Of a stretch of DNA of 64,000 nucleotides, positions 8,615-17,215 are shown one piece after another. Origin of the DNA: JACJYE01 sp964432875 (GTDB lineage: Bacteria; Bacteroidota; Bacteroidia; Chitinophagales; Saprospiraceae); the NCBI GenBank assembly GCA_964432875.1, contig CAYSPJ010000006.1, forward strand, positions 1 to 64,000, read 5' to 3'. The notes under the pieces were generated by a model. That model was not told the origin of the DNA, ran no database searches, and saw only the letters and a program-made list of their open reading frames with translations. Each line of letters opens with the position of its first letter. The first letter of the stretch is position 1. A program made the translations under genes and the position numbers.

Positions 8615-9484
8615 ATGAAAAAAGCAATCTGCTCCTGTGCGTTCCTGCTCGCCACATTCGCGCTCGCGGGGCAAAAGACCGGCGTCGTCGAATACCAAGA
8701 ACTTGGCCTCGCCTTCACCATCCCGCAAGGATGGGTGGGGCAGGAAACCGATGAAGGTTTTCTGATGGGGCACAACACCGAGCCGGGGTTCATCCTGCTG
8801 CTCCCGCACGAATACAGCTCGCTCGAAACCCTCCGCCAAGATGCCGCCCAAGGCATCGAAGACGAAGGCGTGTCGCTCAAATTGAGCGGAAACTTAGATT
8901 CTGTCGAAAAAAATGGCGTGGGCGGCACATTCACGGGCGCTCTGGGAGGGCAAAAAGCCAAAGCATACATCGTCGGGCTAATCAACCCGCACGGGCAAGG
9001 GCTGAGCATCATGGCCGCCGTTGAATCGGGCCAATTTGCCGACAAGCACAAACAACTCGCCCTGTCAGTTGCCAGGAGTGTGCGTTTTTCAAAGCCCGAA
9101 GCGCCCGCCGCCGTGCAGCAATGGAAAACTGATCTGATGAACAAACGCCTCTACTTCATTTACACTTCTTCCAGCAGGACGGGCGGCTATACCGGGATGT
9201 CCGAAACGGAAGAAATATGGCTCTGCTCAGCGGGTTATTTTCAGTACAAATCAAGTTCGCACAGTTCATTCGACTCCGGCGGCGCGTTTGGCCATTCCAG
9301 CGGAAAAGGAAAAGGCGCAGGTACTTGGAACGTGGTGCTCAACAACAACGGCGGCCCCATGCTCCAATTGACTTTTCAAAACGGCCAAGTGAAAAACTAC
9401 GACATCAACGGCGTCCAAAACGGCAAACTCAACCTCAGCGGCACCAAGTATTTTTATTCAAACGCCGGGGATGTTTGCAAGTGA
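8615..9484 (+). CDS. Secreted protein of unknown function
   Basis: A 289-residue exported protein; the ATG at 8615 gives a signal peptide (MKKAICSCAFLLATFALAG). The N-terminal half (VEYQELGLAFTIPQGWVGQ ... IEDEGVSLKLSG ... GLINPHGQGLSIMAAVES) resembles domains that detect damage from membrane-active stress (PsbP/DcrB-like fold), whereas the C-terminal half (W..DLMNKRLYFIYTSSS ... WLCSAGYFQYKSS ... GKGKGAGTWNVVLNN ... LNLSGTKYFYSNAGDVC) is a beta-rich lipocalin-like module seen in uncharacterised Bacteroidota proteins. It sits in line between the fibre gene and the kinase. No specific function is claimed. Confidence 0.6.
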   Translation: MKKAICSCAFLLATFALAGQKTGVVEYQELGLAFTIPQGWVGQETDEGFLMGHNTEPGFILLLPHEYSSLETLRQDAAQGIEDEGVSLKLSGNLDSVEKNGVGGTFTGALGGQKAKAYIVGLINPHGQGLSIMAAVESGQFADKHKQLALSVARSVRFSKPEAPAAVQQWKTDLMNKRLYFIYTSSSRTGGYTGMSETEEIWLCSAGYFQYKSSSHSSFDSGGAFGHSSGKGKGAGTWNVVLNNNGGPMLQLTFQNGQVKNYDINGVQNGKLNLSGTKYFYSNAGDVCK

Positions 9485-9499
9485 AAAAATTCAAAAAAC

Positions 9500-10009
9500 A
9501 TGAAAACCACACGCATTCTCCTTTTTTGCATCCTGTATTCCTGCTTTTCGTTGCAGGCCCAGACCAGCCTCGCCCGCCAAGTCGTGGCCGCTGCCGGTGA
9601 AAACACCGCTACTCCTCACTTATCCCTTTCATGGACAGCAGGCGAGGCCGTCGTCGGCCCAGCCACAGGTGCCGGACAAACACTGAATCAGGGCTTCCAG
9701 CAGTCCTCACTGCAAGTCGTCTCCACCGACGAGGCCGCCCTGCGCGAGCGGCTCGCGCTGCGGATTTACCCCAACCCGACCGCCTCGGTACTACACATCG
9801 AGCGGCTCAGCGACGCGGACAGCGCGTGGAATCTCCGGGTTTACTCCGTCGACGGGCAACATTTCCCGATACCTAACGGAAAGTTGGCAGCCGGAATTCC
9901 GCTGCTTTCCGTAGATTTGAGCGAACTCCCGGCGGGGCAGTATTTCCTGCAAGTGCGCGGCGAAAAGCCGGGCGAGGTGGGAGCGGTGTCGTTTCAGAAG
10001 ATTCGCTAA
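9500..10009 (+). CDS. Small T9SS cargo protein with type A sorting domain
   Basis: A 169-residue secreted protein. It has a signal peptide (residues 1-20, ending SLQAQ), a segment SLARQVVAAAGENTATPHLS...SWTAGEAVVG...LNQGFQQ that is very common just before sorting tails, and a C-terminal type A domain (LRIYPNPTASVLHIE ... WNLRVYSVDGQ ... DLSELPAGQYFLQVRGE). The tail directs export through the type IX secretion system, whose core genes are at 28.3-33 kb. It starts 16 bp after the previous gene and stops 1 bp before the kinase ATG, so it probably shares their transcript. Confidence 0.8.
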   Translation: MKTTRILLFCILYSCFSLQAQTSLARQVVAAAGENTATPHLSLSWTAGEAVVGPATGAGQTLNQGFQQSSLQVVSTDEAALRERLALRIYPNPTASVLHIERLSDADSAWNLRVYSVDGQHFPIPNGKLAAGIPLLSVDLSELPAGQYFLQVRGEKPGEVGAVSFQKIR

Positions 10010-10010
10010 T

Positions 10011-12017
10011 ATGATGTTGGTTCGCTTTTGTTCCACCTTATCCGCCGTCTGTGTTGCGCTTGCTTTGGGGCAGGCGCAAACGGTGGCAGACAGCCTGCTT
10101 CGCGCTTTCGGCTACCCGGCAAGCGACACCACCGCCGTGCTGGCACTCTATGACGTTGCCTACGAGCTGGAACCAACGCGCCCGCAAACCGCGCTGGCCA
10201 TTTACCAAAAAGGCGAAGCATGGAGCAAAGCGATGGGGTTCGACAATGGCGTGGGAAAAGCGCACAACTACGCGGGCATCGTGTGGTTCAGCATGGGGCA
10301 GATAGACAGCGCCCTCGCCAATGCGCAACAATCATTGCCCTATTTTGAAAAAGCGGGCAACCGCCGCAGCCGCGCCGCCAGCCTCAACAACATCGGCAAC
10401 TGCTACAACGTCTGGAACAACGCGCCCGAAGCCATCCGTTTTTATCAGGAAGCCAACGCCATATACGAATCGCTCGGAGAGCTGGTCAACGTCATCACCA
10501 ACCTCAACAATATCGGCGTTCTGCTCACCCGCAGCCACAACTACGAACAAGCCGAACGCTACCTGAAAGACGCGCTCGGACGTGCTCAAAAAGCAGATTT
10601 CACGCCGGGGCTGGCGGATGTCAACCTCAATTTAGGGGTGTTGGAAGAAGCCAGGCGGGAATACGCAAAGGCAATCGAGTATTTTCAAAACGCCGCTACG
10701 CATTACCGGCAATTGGGGCAAATCAATCATTTAGCCAACACCCATAGCAACATCGGCTGGGGATATAATATGCTGGGCGACTACGGCCGCGCACTCACGG
10801 AATTGAACACCGCGCAAAAACTGCTCGACACACTCAACTTGCCGCGCGAAAAAGCCAATCTGGCTGCCAACCTCAGCGCCCTGCACAACAACCGGGGCGA
10901 CTACCGCCTCGCCCGGCAAATTGCCACGGATGCCCTCCCCACCGCCGAAGCGGTCGATGATCTGACTTTGAAAAAAAGGTTGTTGGAAAACCTGGTGCTG
11001 AGTTCCGAACGCCTGAGCGATTTTGCCGGGGCCGTCAAGCACTATCGCCAATTGATGAAAGTGGAGCGGCAGATGTTTGACTCCGAAAAAAACACCCAAC
11101 TCCTGACGCTGGAACGACAATATGAAACAGCCAAAAAAGAGCGCCAGATATTGGCACAACAACATCAAATTCAGCAAAAAAGCACCCAAAATCGCATGAT
11201 GCTCCTCCTCATTTTGTCCTTGTTGGTGGCCGGGATCGCCGTAGTGCTCTGGCTCCGCAGCCGATTGCGCTACAACCAGCGCGTCGCAGCCCAGCAAGCG
11301 GAAATTCAAGAGCAGCGCATCCGCGAAATGCAGCAGGAACAAAAACTGCTCGCCTTGGATGCCATGCTCAACGGCCAGGAAGAAGAGCGCAAACGCATCG
11401 CCAAGGATTTACACGACGGCCTGGGCGGCCTGCTCGCCACAATCAAGCTGCATTTCAACGTCATCCAGGAACAGGTGCGCCAATTGGAAGCACTCAAAGC
11501 CTACCAGCGCGCCGGGGAGATGATTGACGATGCCTGCGACGAGGTGCGGCGTATTTCGCACAACATGATGCCCTCGGCACTCGCCAGATTTGGCCTCGTC
11601 GCCGCACTGGATGACCTTGCCGAGACCTTGCGCGCCACGCAGCAACTGGATATTTCCATCCAAGCCGCCAACTGGCACGAACGCCCCGACGAATCCCGCG
11701 AGACCATGATGTTCCGTATTTTGCAAGCGCTCATTCACAACGCTGTGAAACATGCCGAAGCATCTAAAATCATCGTGCATCTCGATAGCAATGACCAACA
11801 GCTTACCCTCCGCGTAGAGGATAACGGCAAGGGCTTCCATCCCGAACTGGCGCGAAAAACGAGCGGCCTGGGGCTAAAAAGCGTCGAATCACGGGTGCGC
11901 TATCTCGACGGCACGGTACAGTTCGATTCTGCGCCGGGCCGGGGGACGGCCGTCACCGTGCGTTTAAGCTCCTCCCGACCGCAGCAGGAAGAACAGCAGT
12001 TTTCTGCAAAAACCTAA
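10011..12017 (+). CDS. TPR-containing sensor histidine kinase (HisKA_3)
   Basis: A 668-residue sensor kinase. After a signal peptide (about 1-22) come tetratricopeptide repeats to about residue 340 (for example NAPEAIRFYQEANAIYES and LNNIGVLLTRSHNYEQAERY), a coiled region, one membrane helix (about 396-413, MLLLILSLLVAGIAVVLWL), another coiled coil, then a HisKA_3 domain with phospho-acceptor His468 in RIAKDLHDGLGG and an HATPase with N-box LIHNAVKHA, DNGKGF and GLGLKSVESR. The TPR part would lie in the periplasm, with the kinase in the cytoplasm. It is the likely partner of the NarL-type regulator at 4986. Confidence 0.9.
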   Translation: MMLVRFCSTLSAVCVALALGQAQTVADSLLRAFGYPASDTTAVLALYDVAYELEPTRPQTALAIYQKGEAWSKAMGFDNGVGKAHNYAGIVWFSMGQIDSALANAQQSLPYFEKAGNRRSRAASLNNIGNCYNVWNNAPEAIRFYQEANAIYESLGELVNVITNLNNIGVLLTRSHNYEQAERYLKDALGRAQKADFTPGLADVNLNLGVLEEARREYAKAIEYFQNAATHYRQLGQINHLANTHSNIGWGYNMLGDYGRALTELNTAQKLLDTLNLPREKANLAANLSALHNNRGDYRLARQIATDALPTAEAVDDLTLKKRLLENLVLSSERLSDFAGAVKHYRQLMKVERQMFDSEKNTQLLTLERQYETAKKERQILAQQHQIQQKSTQNRMMLLLILSLLVAGIAVVLWLRSRLRYNQRVAAQQAEIQEQRIREMQQEQKLLALDAMLNGQEEERKRIAKDLHDGLGGLLATIKLHFNVIQEQVRQLEALKAYQRAGEMIDDACDEVRRISHNMMPSALARFGLVAALDDLAETLRATQQLDISIQAANWHERPDESRETMMFRILQALIHNAVKHAEASKIIVHLDSNDQQLTLRVEDNGKGFHPELARKTSGLGLKSVESRVRYLDGTVQFDSAPGRGTAVTVRLSSSRPQQEEQQFSAKT

Positions 12018-12386
12018 TGGGGGGGGGCTGGAGGGCAACTCCTCGTTGGGCGGGAAACCGAGTAGACCGGAAATACTTGATAATGAAAATATGTAACTAT
12101 CCAGCATAATGCATCAAGCTACGAGTTTTGAGCTACGATCCTCGCTTCGCTCTGTTCAGACGGGACCTCGCTACGCTTCTGTCACCGTCATCCCGTTTTC
12201 GGGCTGCAGGCTATCGCCCAACCGCCCATCCGGGAGTAGGTAAACCGCCTGGCCCAACTCGCTTCCACGCCCTAGTGTATCAAGGGGCATCCTCTTTCCG
12301 TTGAATCAACAGGCAGTGCCCGTACTGGAACTATTTGCATGAAATGTGAGTTTCGGTACAAGCCAAAAGCAAAAACGGTTGATTGC
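12018..12386. other. Intergenic stretch with direct-repeat copy B
   Basis: No gene is supported here. It begins with a run of G after the kinase stop and holds palindrome-poor, GC-rich sequence, then the repeat copy at 12245-12285, then turns AT-rich as the NADAR genes begin. Confidence 0.5.
12245..12285 (+). repeat. 41-bp imperfect direct repeat, copy B
   Basis: Copy of 2383-2423 in the same orientation (35 of 41 identical), about 9.9 kb away. Sequence composition changes to AT-rich within about 50 bp downstream. Confidence 0.6.
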
Positions 12387-12827
12387 ATGAATATATATTC
12401 AAAAAGCAAGGATTGGCGAGAGCGTATACTGTCCAATTTCGCCTCAACGCCCTTTACCATACAAATTGGTGCTGAAACCTTTCAATGTGCCTCCGTGGAA
12501 GGTTTATGGCAGGGTTTGAAATGCAAAGATGAGATGCGATTGCATGTTTTCGGCTTATCGGGGATGAAAGCCAAGATGGCAGGTAAAGGGAAAAAGTCGA
12601 AGAAGCCTATCAGTATCGGCGGCCTGGAATTTGAGTACGGAAGTGCCGAACATGAGCAAATCATCCGTGAAGGGATAAAGCAAAAAGTGTTACAAAATGA
12701 AAAAGCAGCTACGGCTTTGCGCGAAAGCAAAGGGAGGATTACGCACCATGTGCCAGGTTCTTCAAAGCCCGTTTTCAAAATGGAAAACCTGTTAATGTCT
12801 GTCCGAGCTGAACTGTTTGGACATTAA
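12387..12827 (+). CDS. NADAR-family protein 1
   Basis: A 146-residue protein. The frame allows an ATG at 12339, but the family pattern begins at MNIYSKSKDW (12387). Typical NADAR features follow: SNFASTPF, then SVEGLWQGLK (the SxEHxxQxxK-like motif in the EG variant), SGMKAKMAGKGKK, a GSAEHEQIIREGIKQKV helix and a terminal ENLLMSVRAEL helix. NADAR proteins of this fold (YbiA and relatives) have been linked to NAD/ADP-ribose metabolism and to removing ADP-ribose from guanine bases. It is 15 bp before a second, differently shaped NADAR gene, so both are probably one transcript. Substrate and partner toxin are unknown. Confidence 0.7.
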   Translation: MNIYSKSKDWRERILSNFASTPFTIQIGAETFQCASVEGLWQGLKCKDEMRLHVFGLSGMKAKMAGKGKKSKKPISIGGLEFEYGSAEHEQIIREGIKQKVLQNEKAATALRESKGRITHHVPGSSKPVFKMENLLMSVRAELFGH

Positions 12828-12842
12828 TTTACCCCTTCAGCC

Positions 12843-13277
12843 ATGATTCGAAAATTTGAAAAAGAGTATAGATGGTTAAGCAATTTCACGCCTTGCACCA
12901 TTATACTGGGTGGGATTACATATCCATCAGTAGAACATGCTTACATGAGTGCAAAAAGCAATGATGTACGCTGGTATTTGAAATGTGCGGATGAAAGTAT
13001 AAAGCCCGGAAAAATCAAGAAGATGAGCAAGGATATTTTCTTGGTTGAAAATTGGGATTCTATTAAAGTCGAAGTCATGCGGGAGTGCCTGAATCAGAAG
13101 TTTAGCCAGGAACCTTTTAAGACTATGCTGTTAGAAACGGGAGATGCTTATATACAAGAAGGCAACTTTTGGGGCGATAAGTTTTGGGGCGTGGATTTGG
13201 AAACAGGGGAAGGCGAAAACAACTTGGGCAAACTCATCATGGAAATTCGTGAAAAATCAAAACAAGAGCACCAGTGA
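12843..13277 (+). CDS. NADAR-family protein 2 (YbiA-like)
   Basis: A 144-residue YbiA-like protein. Family motifs are clear: YRWLSNFTPC, YPSVEHAYMSAKS (the conserved SxEHxYxxxK), KKMSKDIFLVENWDSIKVEVM, a helix RECLNQKFSQEPFKTMLLET, NFWGDKFWGVD and NLGKLIMEIRE at the end. The family is now associated with ADP-ribosyl hydrolase activity on guanosine or with riboflavin-intermediate detoxification in YbiA. Being paired with NADAR 1 suggests a two-enzyme step or divergent paralogues. The gene is AT-rich like the surrounding island. Confidence 0.85.
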   Translation: MIRKFEKEYRWLSNFTPCTIILGGITYPSVEHAYMSAKSNDVRWYLKCADESIKPGKIKKMSKDIFLVENWDSIKVEVMRECLNQKFSQEPFKTMLLETGDAYIQEGNFWGDKFWGVDLETGEGENNLGKLIMEIREKSKQEHQ

Positions 13278-13528
13278 GATTAATTGGCGGAACAAACAAG
13301 AGTAGAGGAAACCGGAAGCTGCTAAAGTGGCTTCGAAGGCTAATGAATAAACGGAGCCGCTCCATATTTAAAAAGGGTGGCCATAAACGTTCCTCACGGA
13401 TAAAGTCAAGAGAAGGATGGGCATGGAAAAATGGACGCAATGGAACATTGAATATCGATTAACTCTTGCCTCCAAGGATTTTTGATCGCCGCGAAAAAAC
13501 AATCGGAAACAGTCAGAAAACAGCATAA
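13278..13528. other. Intergenic stretch before the photolyase-like gene
   Basis: About 250 bp. A GTG-started frame of 62 residues (13274-13462) is highly basic and overlaps the NADAR 2 stop, but has no recognisable domain; I do not call it a gene. No hairpin terminator was found. Confidence 0.4.
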
Positions 13529-15004
13529 ATGAATAGTGTAAGTATCATTTTCCCCCATCAGCTTTTTGAACAGAACCCCTGTCTGAGGAAAGGTACAAAA
13601 GTTGTATTGGTTGAGGAGCATCTCTTTTTCAATCAATTTAAATTTCACAAGCAGAAGCTGGTTTTTCACCGGGCCTCCATGAAGTTTTATGAGGATTTCC
13701 TCCTTTCACAGTCGTATGATGTACAATATATCGATGCACAAGATTCGCTGTCCGATATCCGAAAGCTGATCCCAAAATTGAAAAACGAAGGGATATCTGA
13801 AATTTACTATACCGAGCTTGTGGACGACTGGCTGGAAAAACGCTTGCAAAAAGCAGCCACTGATCATGGAATTCAAAGGAAAGAATATGATTCCCCCATG
13901 TTCCTCAATACAAAGCAGGAACTGAGCGATTGGTTCGGGAACCGCAAAAAGTTTTTCCACAACGATTTTTACATCCATCAGCGGAAAAAACACCAGATTT
14001 TGCTCGATGCTGCCGGCAAACCGGTGGGGGGCAAATGGAGTTTTGATGCTGAAAACCGGCTAAAGTACCCCAAAAACCAAAAACCGCCGGCCGTGCAATT
14101 CCCTCCAGAAAACAGCTTCGTTCGTGAAGCACGCAGATCAATCCGTGCGCATTATCCTGACAACTATGGCTTCACTGATTCAGATTTTGTCTACCCAGCC
14201 ACTTTTAAAGATGCAGGACACTGGCTGGATCAATTCCTCGAAAAACGTCTTTTTGATTTTGGGAAATACGAAGACGCTATAGTCCAGGGAGAAAACATCC
14301 TGCATCACAGCGTGTTGACACCTCTTTTAAATGTCGGCCTGCTGACTCCATCACAAGTATTAAAGCGCTTATTCGAATTTGCTGGTAAAAATGATATCCC
14401 GCTAAATTCGCTGGAAGGTTTTGTTCGCCAAATAATAGGCTGGCGTGAGTTTATAAGAGGGGTCTACGAATGGAAAGGCAGCACGGAACGCACCCTTAAC
14501 TTTTGGGGGTTTGAACGGAAAATACCTGAATCGTTTTGGACGGGTGAAACCGGCATTGGGCCTTTGGATCAGATTATTCAAAAAATACTAAACACAGCTT
14601 ATGCCCATCATATCGAGCGGCTGATGGTAATGGGGAATTTCATGTTGCTTTGCGAATTCAACCCAGATGAAGTTTACCGCTGGTTCATGGAAATGTTCAT
14701 TGATGCTTACGACTGGGTGATGGTGCCTAATGTTTACGGTATGAGCCAGTTTGCCGATGGGGGCCTAATGGCCACCAAGCCCTACATTAGCGGCAGCAAC
14801 TACCTGATGAAGATGAGCGATTTCGAAAAAGGGGAATGGCAAAAAACTTGGGACTCGTTATTCTGGAGGTTTATGCACGTTCACCGCGATTTTTTTGAAA
14901 AAAACCCCAGGCTTAACATGCTAGTGCGTACCTTTGATAAAATGACTCCTGAAAAGCAGGAAGCTCATTTAAAAACGGCCGAAAAGTTTTTAGGAAGCAT
15001 TTAG
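13529..15004 (+). CDS. PhrB-type cryptochrome/photolyase relative lacking Fe-S cysteines
   Basis: A 491-residue member of the bacterial cryptochrome/(6-4) photolyase class (FeS-BCP, PhrB-like). It has the N-terminal Rossmann part (VSIIFPHQLFEQNPCL), the FAD-domain signatures RQIIGWREFIRGVYEW, TAYAHHIERLMVMGNFMLL, WFMEMFIDAYDWVMVPNVYGMSQFADGG and KPYISGSNYLMKMSDF. In PhrB four cysteines hold a 4Fe-4S cluster; here the CxxC after MSD is FEKGEW and the following Cys position is within WDSLFW, so the cluster ligands are absent. DNA repair or light sensing is therefore expected from the FAD site only. It is followed 52 bp later by the DUF2254 gene. Confidence 0.85.
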   Translation: MNSVSIIFPHQLFEQNPCLRKGTKVVLVEEHLFFNQFKFHKQKLVFHRASMKFYEDFLLSQSYDVQYIDAQDSLSDIRKLIPKLKNEGISEIYYTELVDDWLEKRLQKAATDHGIQRKEYDSPMFLNTKQELSDWFGNRKKFFHNDFYIHQRKKHQILLDAAGKPVGGKWSFDAENRLKYPKNQKPPAVQFPPENSFVREARRSIRAHYPDNYGFTDSDFVYPATFKDAGHWLDQFLEKRLFDFGKYEDAIVQGENILHHSVLTPLLNVGLLTPSQVLKRLFEFAGKNDIPLNSLEGFVRQIIGWREFIRGVYEWKGSTERTLNFWGFERKIPESFWTGETGIGPLDQIIQKILNTAYAHHIERLMVMGNFMLLCEFNPDEVYRWFMEMFIDAYDWVMVPNVYGMSQFADGGLMATKPYISGSNYLMKMSDFEKGEWQKTWDSLFWRFMHVHRDFFEKNPRLNMLVRTFDKMTPEKQEAHLKTAEKFLGSI

Positions 15005-15056
15005 CGCTTGTTCAGGTTTTATCCTTCGCACTTTAAAATAACCTTATCTTTTTGGT

Positions 15057-16364
15057 ATGAAAAAATTACTGTTTTTCTGGAAAGAATTGCTGGCAACTTT
15101 CTGGTTTTTGCCAGTTTTAATCATAGCTTTTTCTATCTTGTTGTCTATTGGGTTAATATATTTAGACAGCTTAATCATTATTTCACATGAAGGTTGGGTT
15201 CGCGCTTTTTTAGTCATTAGCTCCGATTCTGCCCGGAGTATATTGTCCACTATATCCGGTGCGATGATGGGGGTGGCAGGGACTGTTTTTTCCATCACGC
15301 TGGTGGCCCTGACGCTTGCCTCTTCGCAATTCGGCCCGAGGCTCATCAAAAACTTCATGTATGTCCGGCTCAATCAGGTCGTGTTGGGCTCTTATATTTC
15401 TACCTATCTTTATTGCCTACTTGTTTTAAACGCAATAAAAGACAGTAATGGTTATACCTTTATACCTTCCATATCTATACTTGCCGCCATTTTAGCTACC
15501 ATTGCCAATATTATTCTGCTAATCATCTTTATCCACCAAATCGCTGTAAGCATTCAGGCCGATAAGGTGATATCTGATATTTCCGGCTTTATCTCTAAAC
15601 AAGTAGAAACGTTGTTTCCGGAAAAAATGGGGGATGAAAATGAAAGTGAAGAAAGCCTTGATATTTCCGCGGCTATTTCAGCTTATGAAAAGTGTATTCC
15701 CATAAAATCCCCTGCGAATGGCTATCTTCAGTATATCGACAGTGAAGCTTTGATAGAAATCATAACCGATAATAATAGCCTTCTGGAGTTGCATTACAGG
15801 CCTGGAGACTACCTGGTGAAAGGTATGGAGATAGGGCGGCTTTTTTCAAATGAAAGTGAGGAAAACAATGAGCATAAAAAAATTTTGAACCGATTTGTAA
15901 TCGGAAAAACTAAAACATCTCAGCAAGACCTTGAATTCTCGATCGACCAGATGGTCGAAATAGCTGCACGTGCCCTCTCTCCCGGCGTAAATGACCCCTA
16001 TACAGCCATTACCTGTATTGATAACCTTACCGCGGTCATGTCATATTTAGCCCAGGCTAAATTCCCTTCAAAGTATCGTTATGATCAAGAAGGCAATCTT
16101 AGGATTATTGCTAATACCTTAGACTTTGAAGGCGTTTTAGATGCCGCCTTCAACCAGATCCGACAGTTTTCAGAAGGAAGCACTGCAGTTATCATAAGGT
16201 TGATGGAGGCATTGATAACCATACATGGATTTATAAAGTTAGAAAGGCACCAAAAGGCAGTTATCAAGCATGCTGAGATGGTGTTAAGGCTTGGAAAGCA
16301 AACCATAAATGAAAAAAATGACATTCATGACCTCACTAAAAGAGCAAATAAGATATTGCCGTGA
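15057..16364 (+). CDS. DUF2254 membrane protein
   Basis: A 435-residue DUF2254 family protein. Helices lie near residues 16-38, 68-92, 107-128 and 136-160, including SGAMMGVAGTVFSITLVALT, the most conserved family stretch, followed by ASSQFGPRLIKNFM. The rest is a soluble domain with SPANGYLQYID and LSPGVNDPYTAITCIDNL, both typical of the family. The function is unknown; the fold suggests a membrane sensor or channel-like assembly. It is the last gene of the AT-rich island that starts near 12.3 kb. Confidence 0.85.
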   Translation: MKKLLFFWKELLATFWFLPVLIIAFSILLSIGLIYLDSLIIISHEGWVRAFLVISSDSARSILSTISGAMMGVAGTVFSITLVALTLASSQFGPRLIKNFMYVRLNQVVLGSYISTYLYCLLVLNAIKDSNGYTFIPSISILAAILATIANIILLIIFIHQIAVSIQADKVISDISGFISKQVETLFPEKMGDENESEESLDISAAISAYEKCIPIKSPANGYLQYIDSEALIEIITDNNSLLELHYRPGDYLVKGMEIGRLFSNESEENNEHKKILNRFVIGKTKTSQQDLEFSIDQMVEIAARALSPGVNDPYTAITCIDNLTAVMSYLAQAKFPSKYRYDQEGNLRIIANTLDFEGVLDAAFNQIRQFSEGSTAVIIRLMEALITIHGFIKLERHQKAVIKHAEMVLRLGKQTINEKNDIHDLTKRANKILP

Positions 16365-16396
16365 TGAAAAACCACTGGCTACTGAAAAGACAAGCG

Positions 16397-16693
16397 CTAT
16401 CTGCCGGGTTGAGAAACAACACGTTTCGCCATGGATATATGCAAACGCAGTATAAAATTAGATCCTATGTCGGCATACCATTCAGCAATGGAATTCTGGT
16501 AACCGATCTGCGCTTCAACCTTGGATTGTTCAACATCAATGAAAACGATCTGGCCGAGGGATAGCTTCGAAACTATGGGGTTATTATCAGCACGGGCTAC
16601 GCCTTCCCGGATGGGACGGTGATTACTGGCGATGATAGTTGACGGCGCTTGTAAAAAACCGCTAATTACGTATCTTTGACCCGGACCAACCAT
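16397..16693 (-). pseudogene. Possible remnant of a TolC-type efflux protein
   Basis: The reverse strand has an open frame containing SKLSLGQIVFIDVEQSKVEA and then YQNSIAEWYADIG, which resembles the C-terminal coiled helix of TolC-family outer-membrane efflux proteins. The rest of such a gene is absent and the frame overlaps nothing essential. It may be a leftover of a deleted gene. The similarity is judged by eye only. Confidence 0.3.
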
Positions 16694-16710
16694 TATAAAA
16701 CCATACCATT

Positions 16711-17124
16711 ATGAATCCAAACCTCAAAAACGTTTTGGCGGTAGTCGCCGGCCTCGTATTCGGCAGCATCGTGAACATGGGGTTCATCATGATCAGCGGG
16801 TCGGTTATCCCGCCGCCGGAAGGCGCTGACGTCACCACAGCGGAAGGGCTTAATGCGTCCATGCACTTATTTCAGCCCCGGCACTTCATCTTCCCCTTCC
16901 TGGCGCACGCCATCGGGACTTTCGCCGGCGCCTTCGTCGCCGCCCTGATTGCTGCAACCCACAAAATGAGATTTGCCCTGGGCGTCGGCCTTTTCTTCCT
17001 GGCAGGAGGGGTCACCAGCATTTTTATGCTGCCCTCACCCACCTGGTTTACTGTCTTGGACCTTGTTGGCGCCTATCTCCCCATGGCTTACCTTGGCGGG
17101 AAATTGGCTATAAAGCAACAATAA
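16711..17124 (+). CDS. Small four-helix membrane protein
   Basis: A 137-residue integral membrane protein with helices near residues 7-29, 60-83, 87-104 and 111-130. The loop between helices 1 and 2 has PPPEGADVTTAEGLNASM. Similar proteins occur in many Bacteroidota without a function. It follows the efflux-protein relic and precedes DUF6122. No transport motif is visible. Confidence 0.65.
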   Translation: MNPNLKNVLAVVAGLVFGSIVNMGFIMISGSVIPPPEGADVTTAEGLNASMHLFQPRHFIFPFLAHAIGTFAGAFVAALIAATHKMRFALGVGLFFLAGGVTSIFMLPSPTWFTVLDLVGAYLPMAYLGGKLAIKQQ

Positions 17125-17215
17125 CAACCATCTGCAAGGGCTCATCAAGTATGAGGACTATCAGCTCAACCGCAACCAGATCGCGCACTTCCTCCTTCAA
17201 CTGGTAAAGCCATGA
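17120..17215 (+). pseudogene. C-terminal fragment without a start codon
   Basis: A frame ending at the TGA at 17213 reads HLQGLIKYEDYQLNRNQIAH and FLLQLVKP, coding-like and helical, but a TAA at 17111-17113 closes it upstream and there is no start. It looks like the tail of a lost gene; its stop overlaps the ATG of the next gene. Confidence 0.25.

Noticed and set aside
13274..13462. 62-residue basic frame after NADAR 2
   Set aside because: GTG start overlaps the upstream stop and composition is Arg/Lys/Gly only; no domain or ribosome-binding site.
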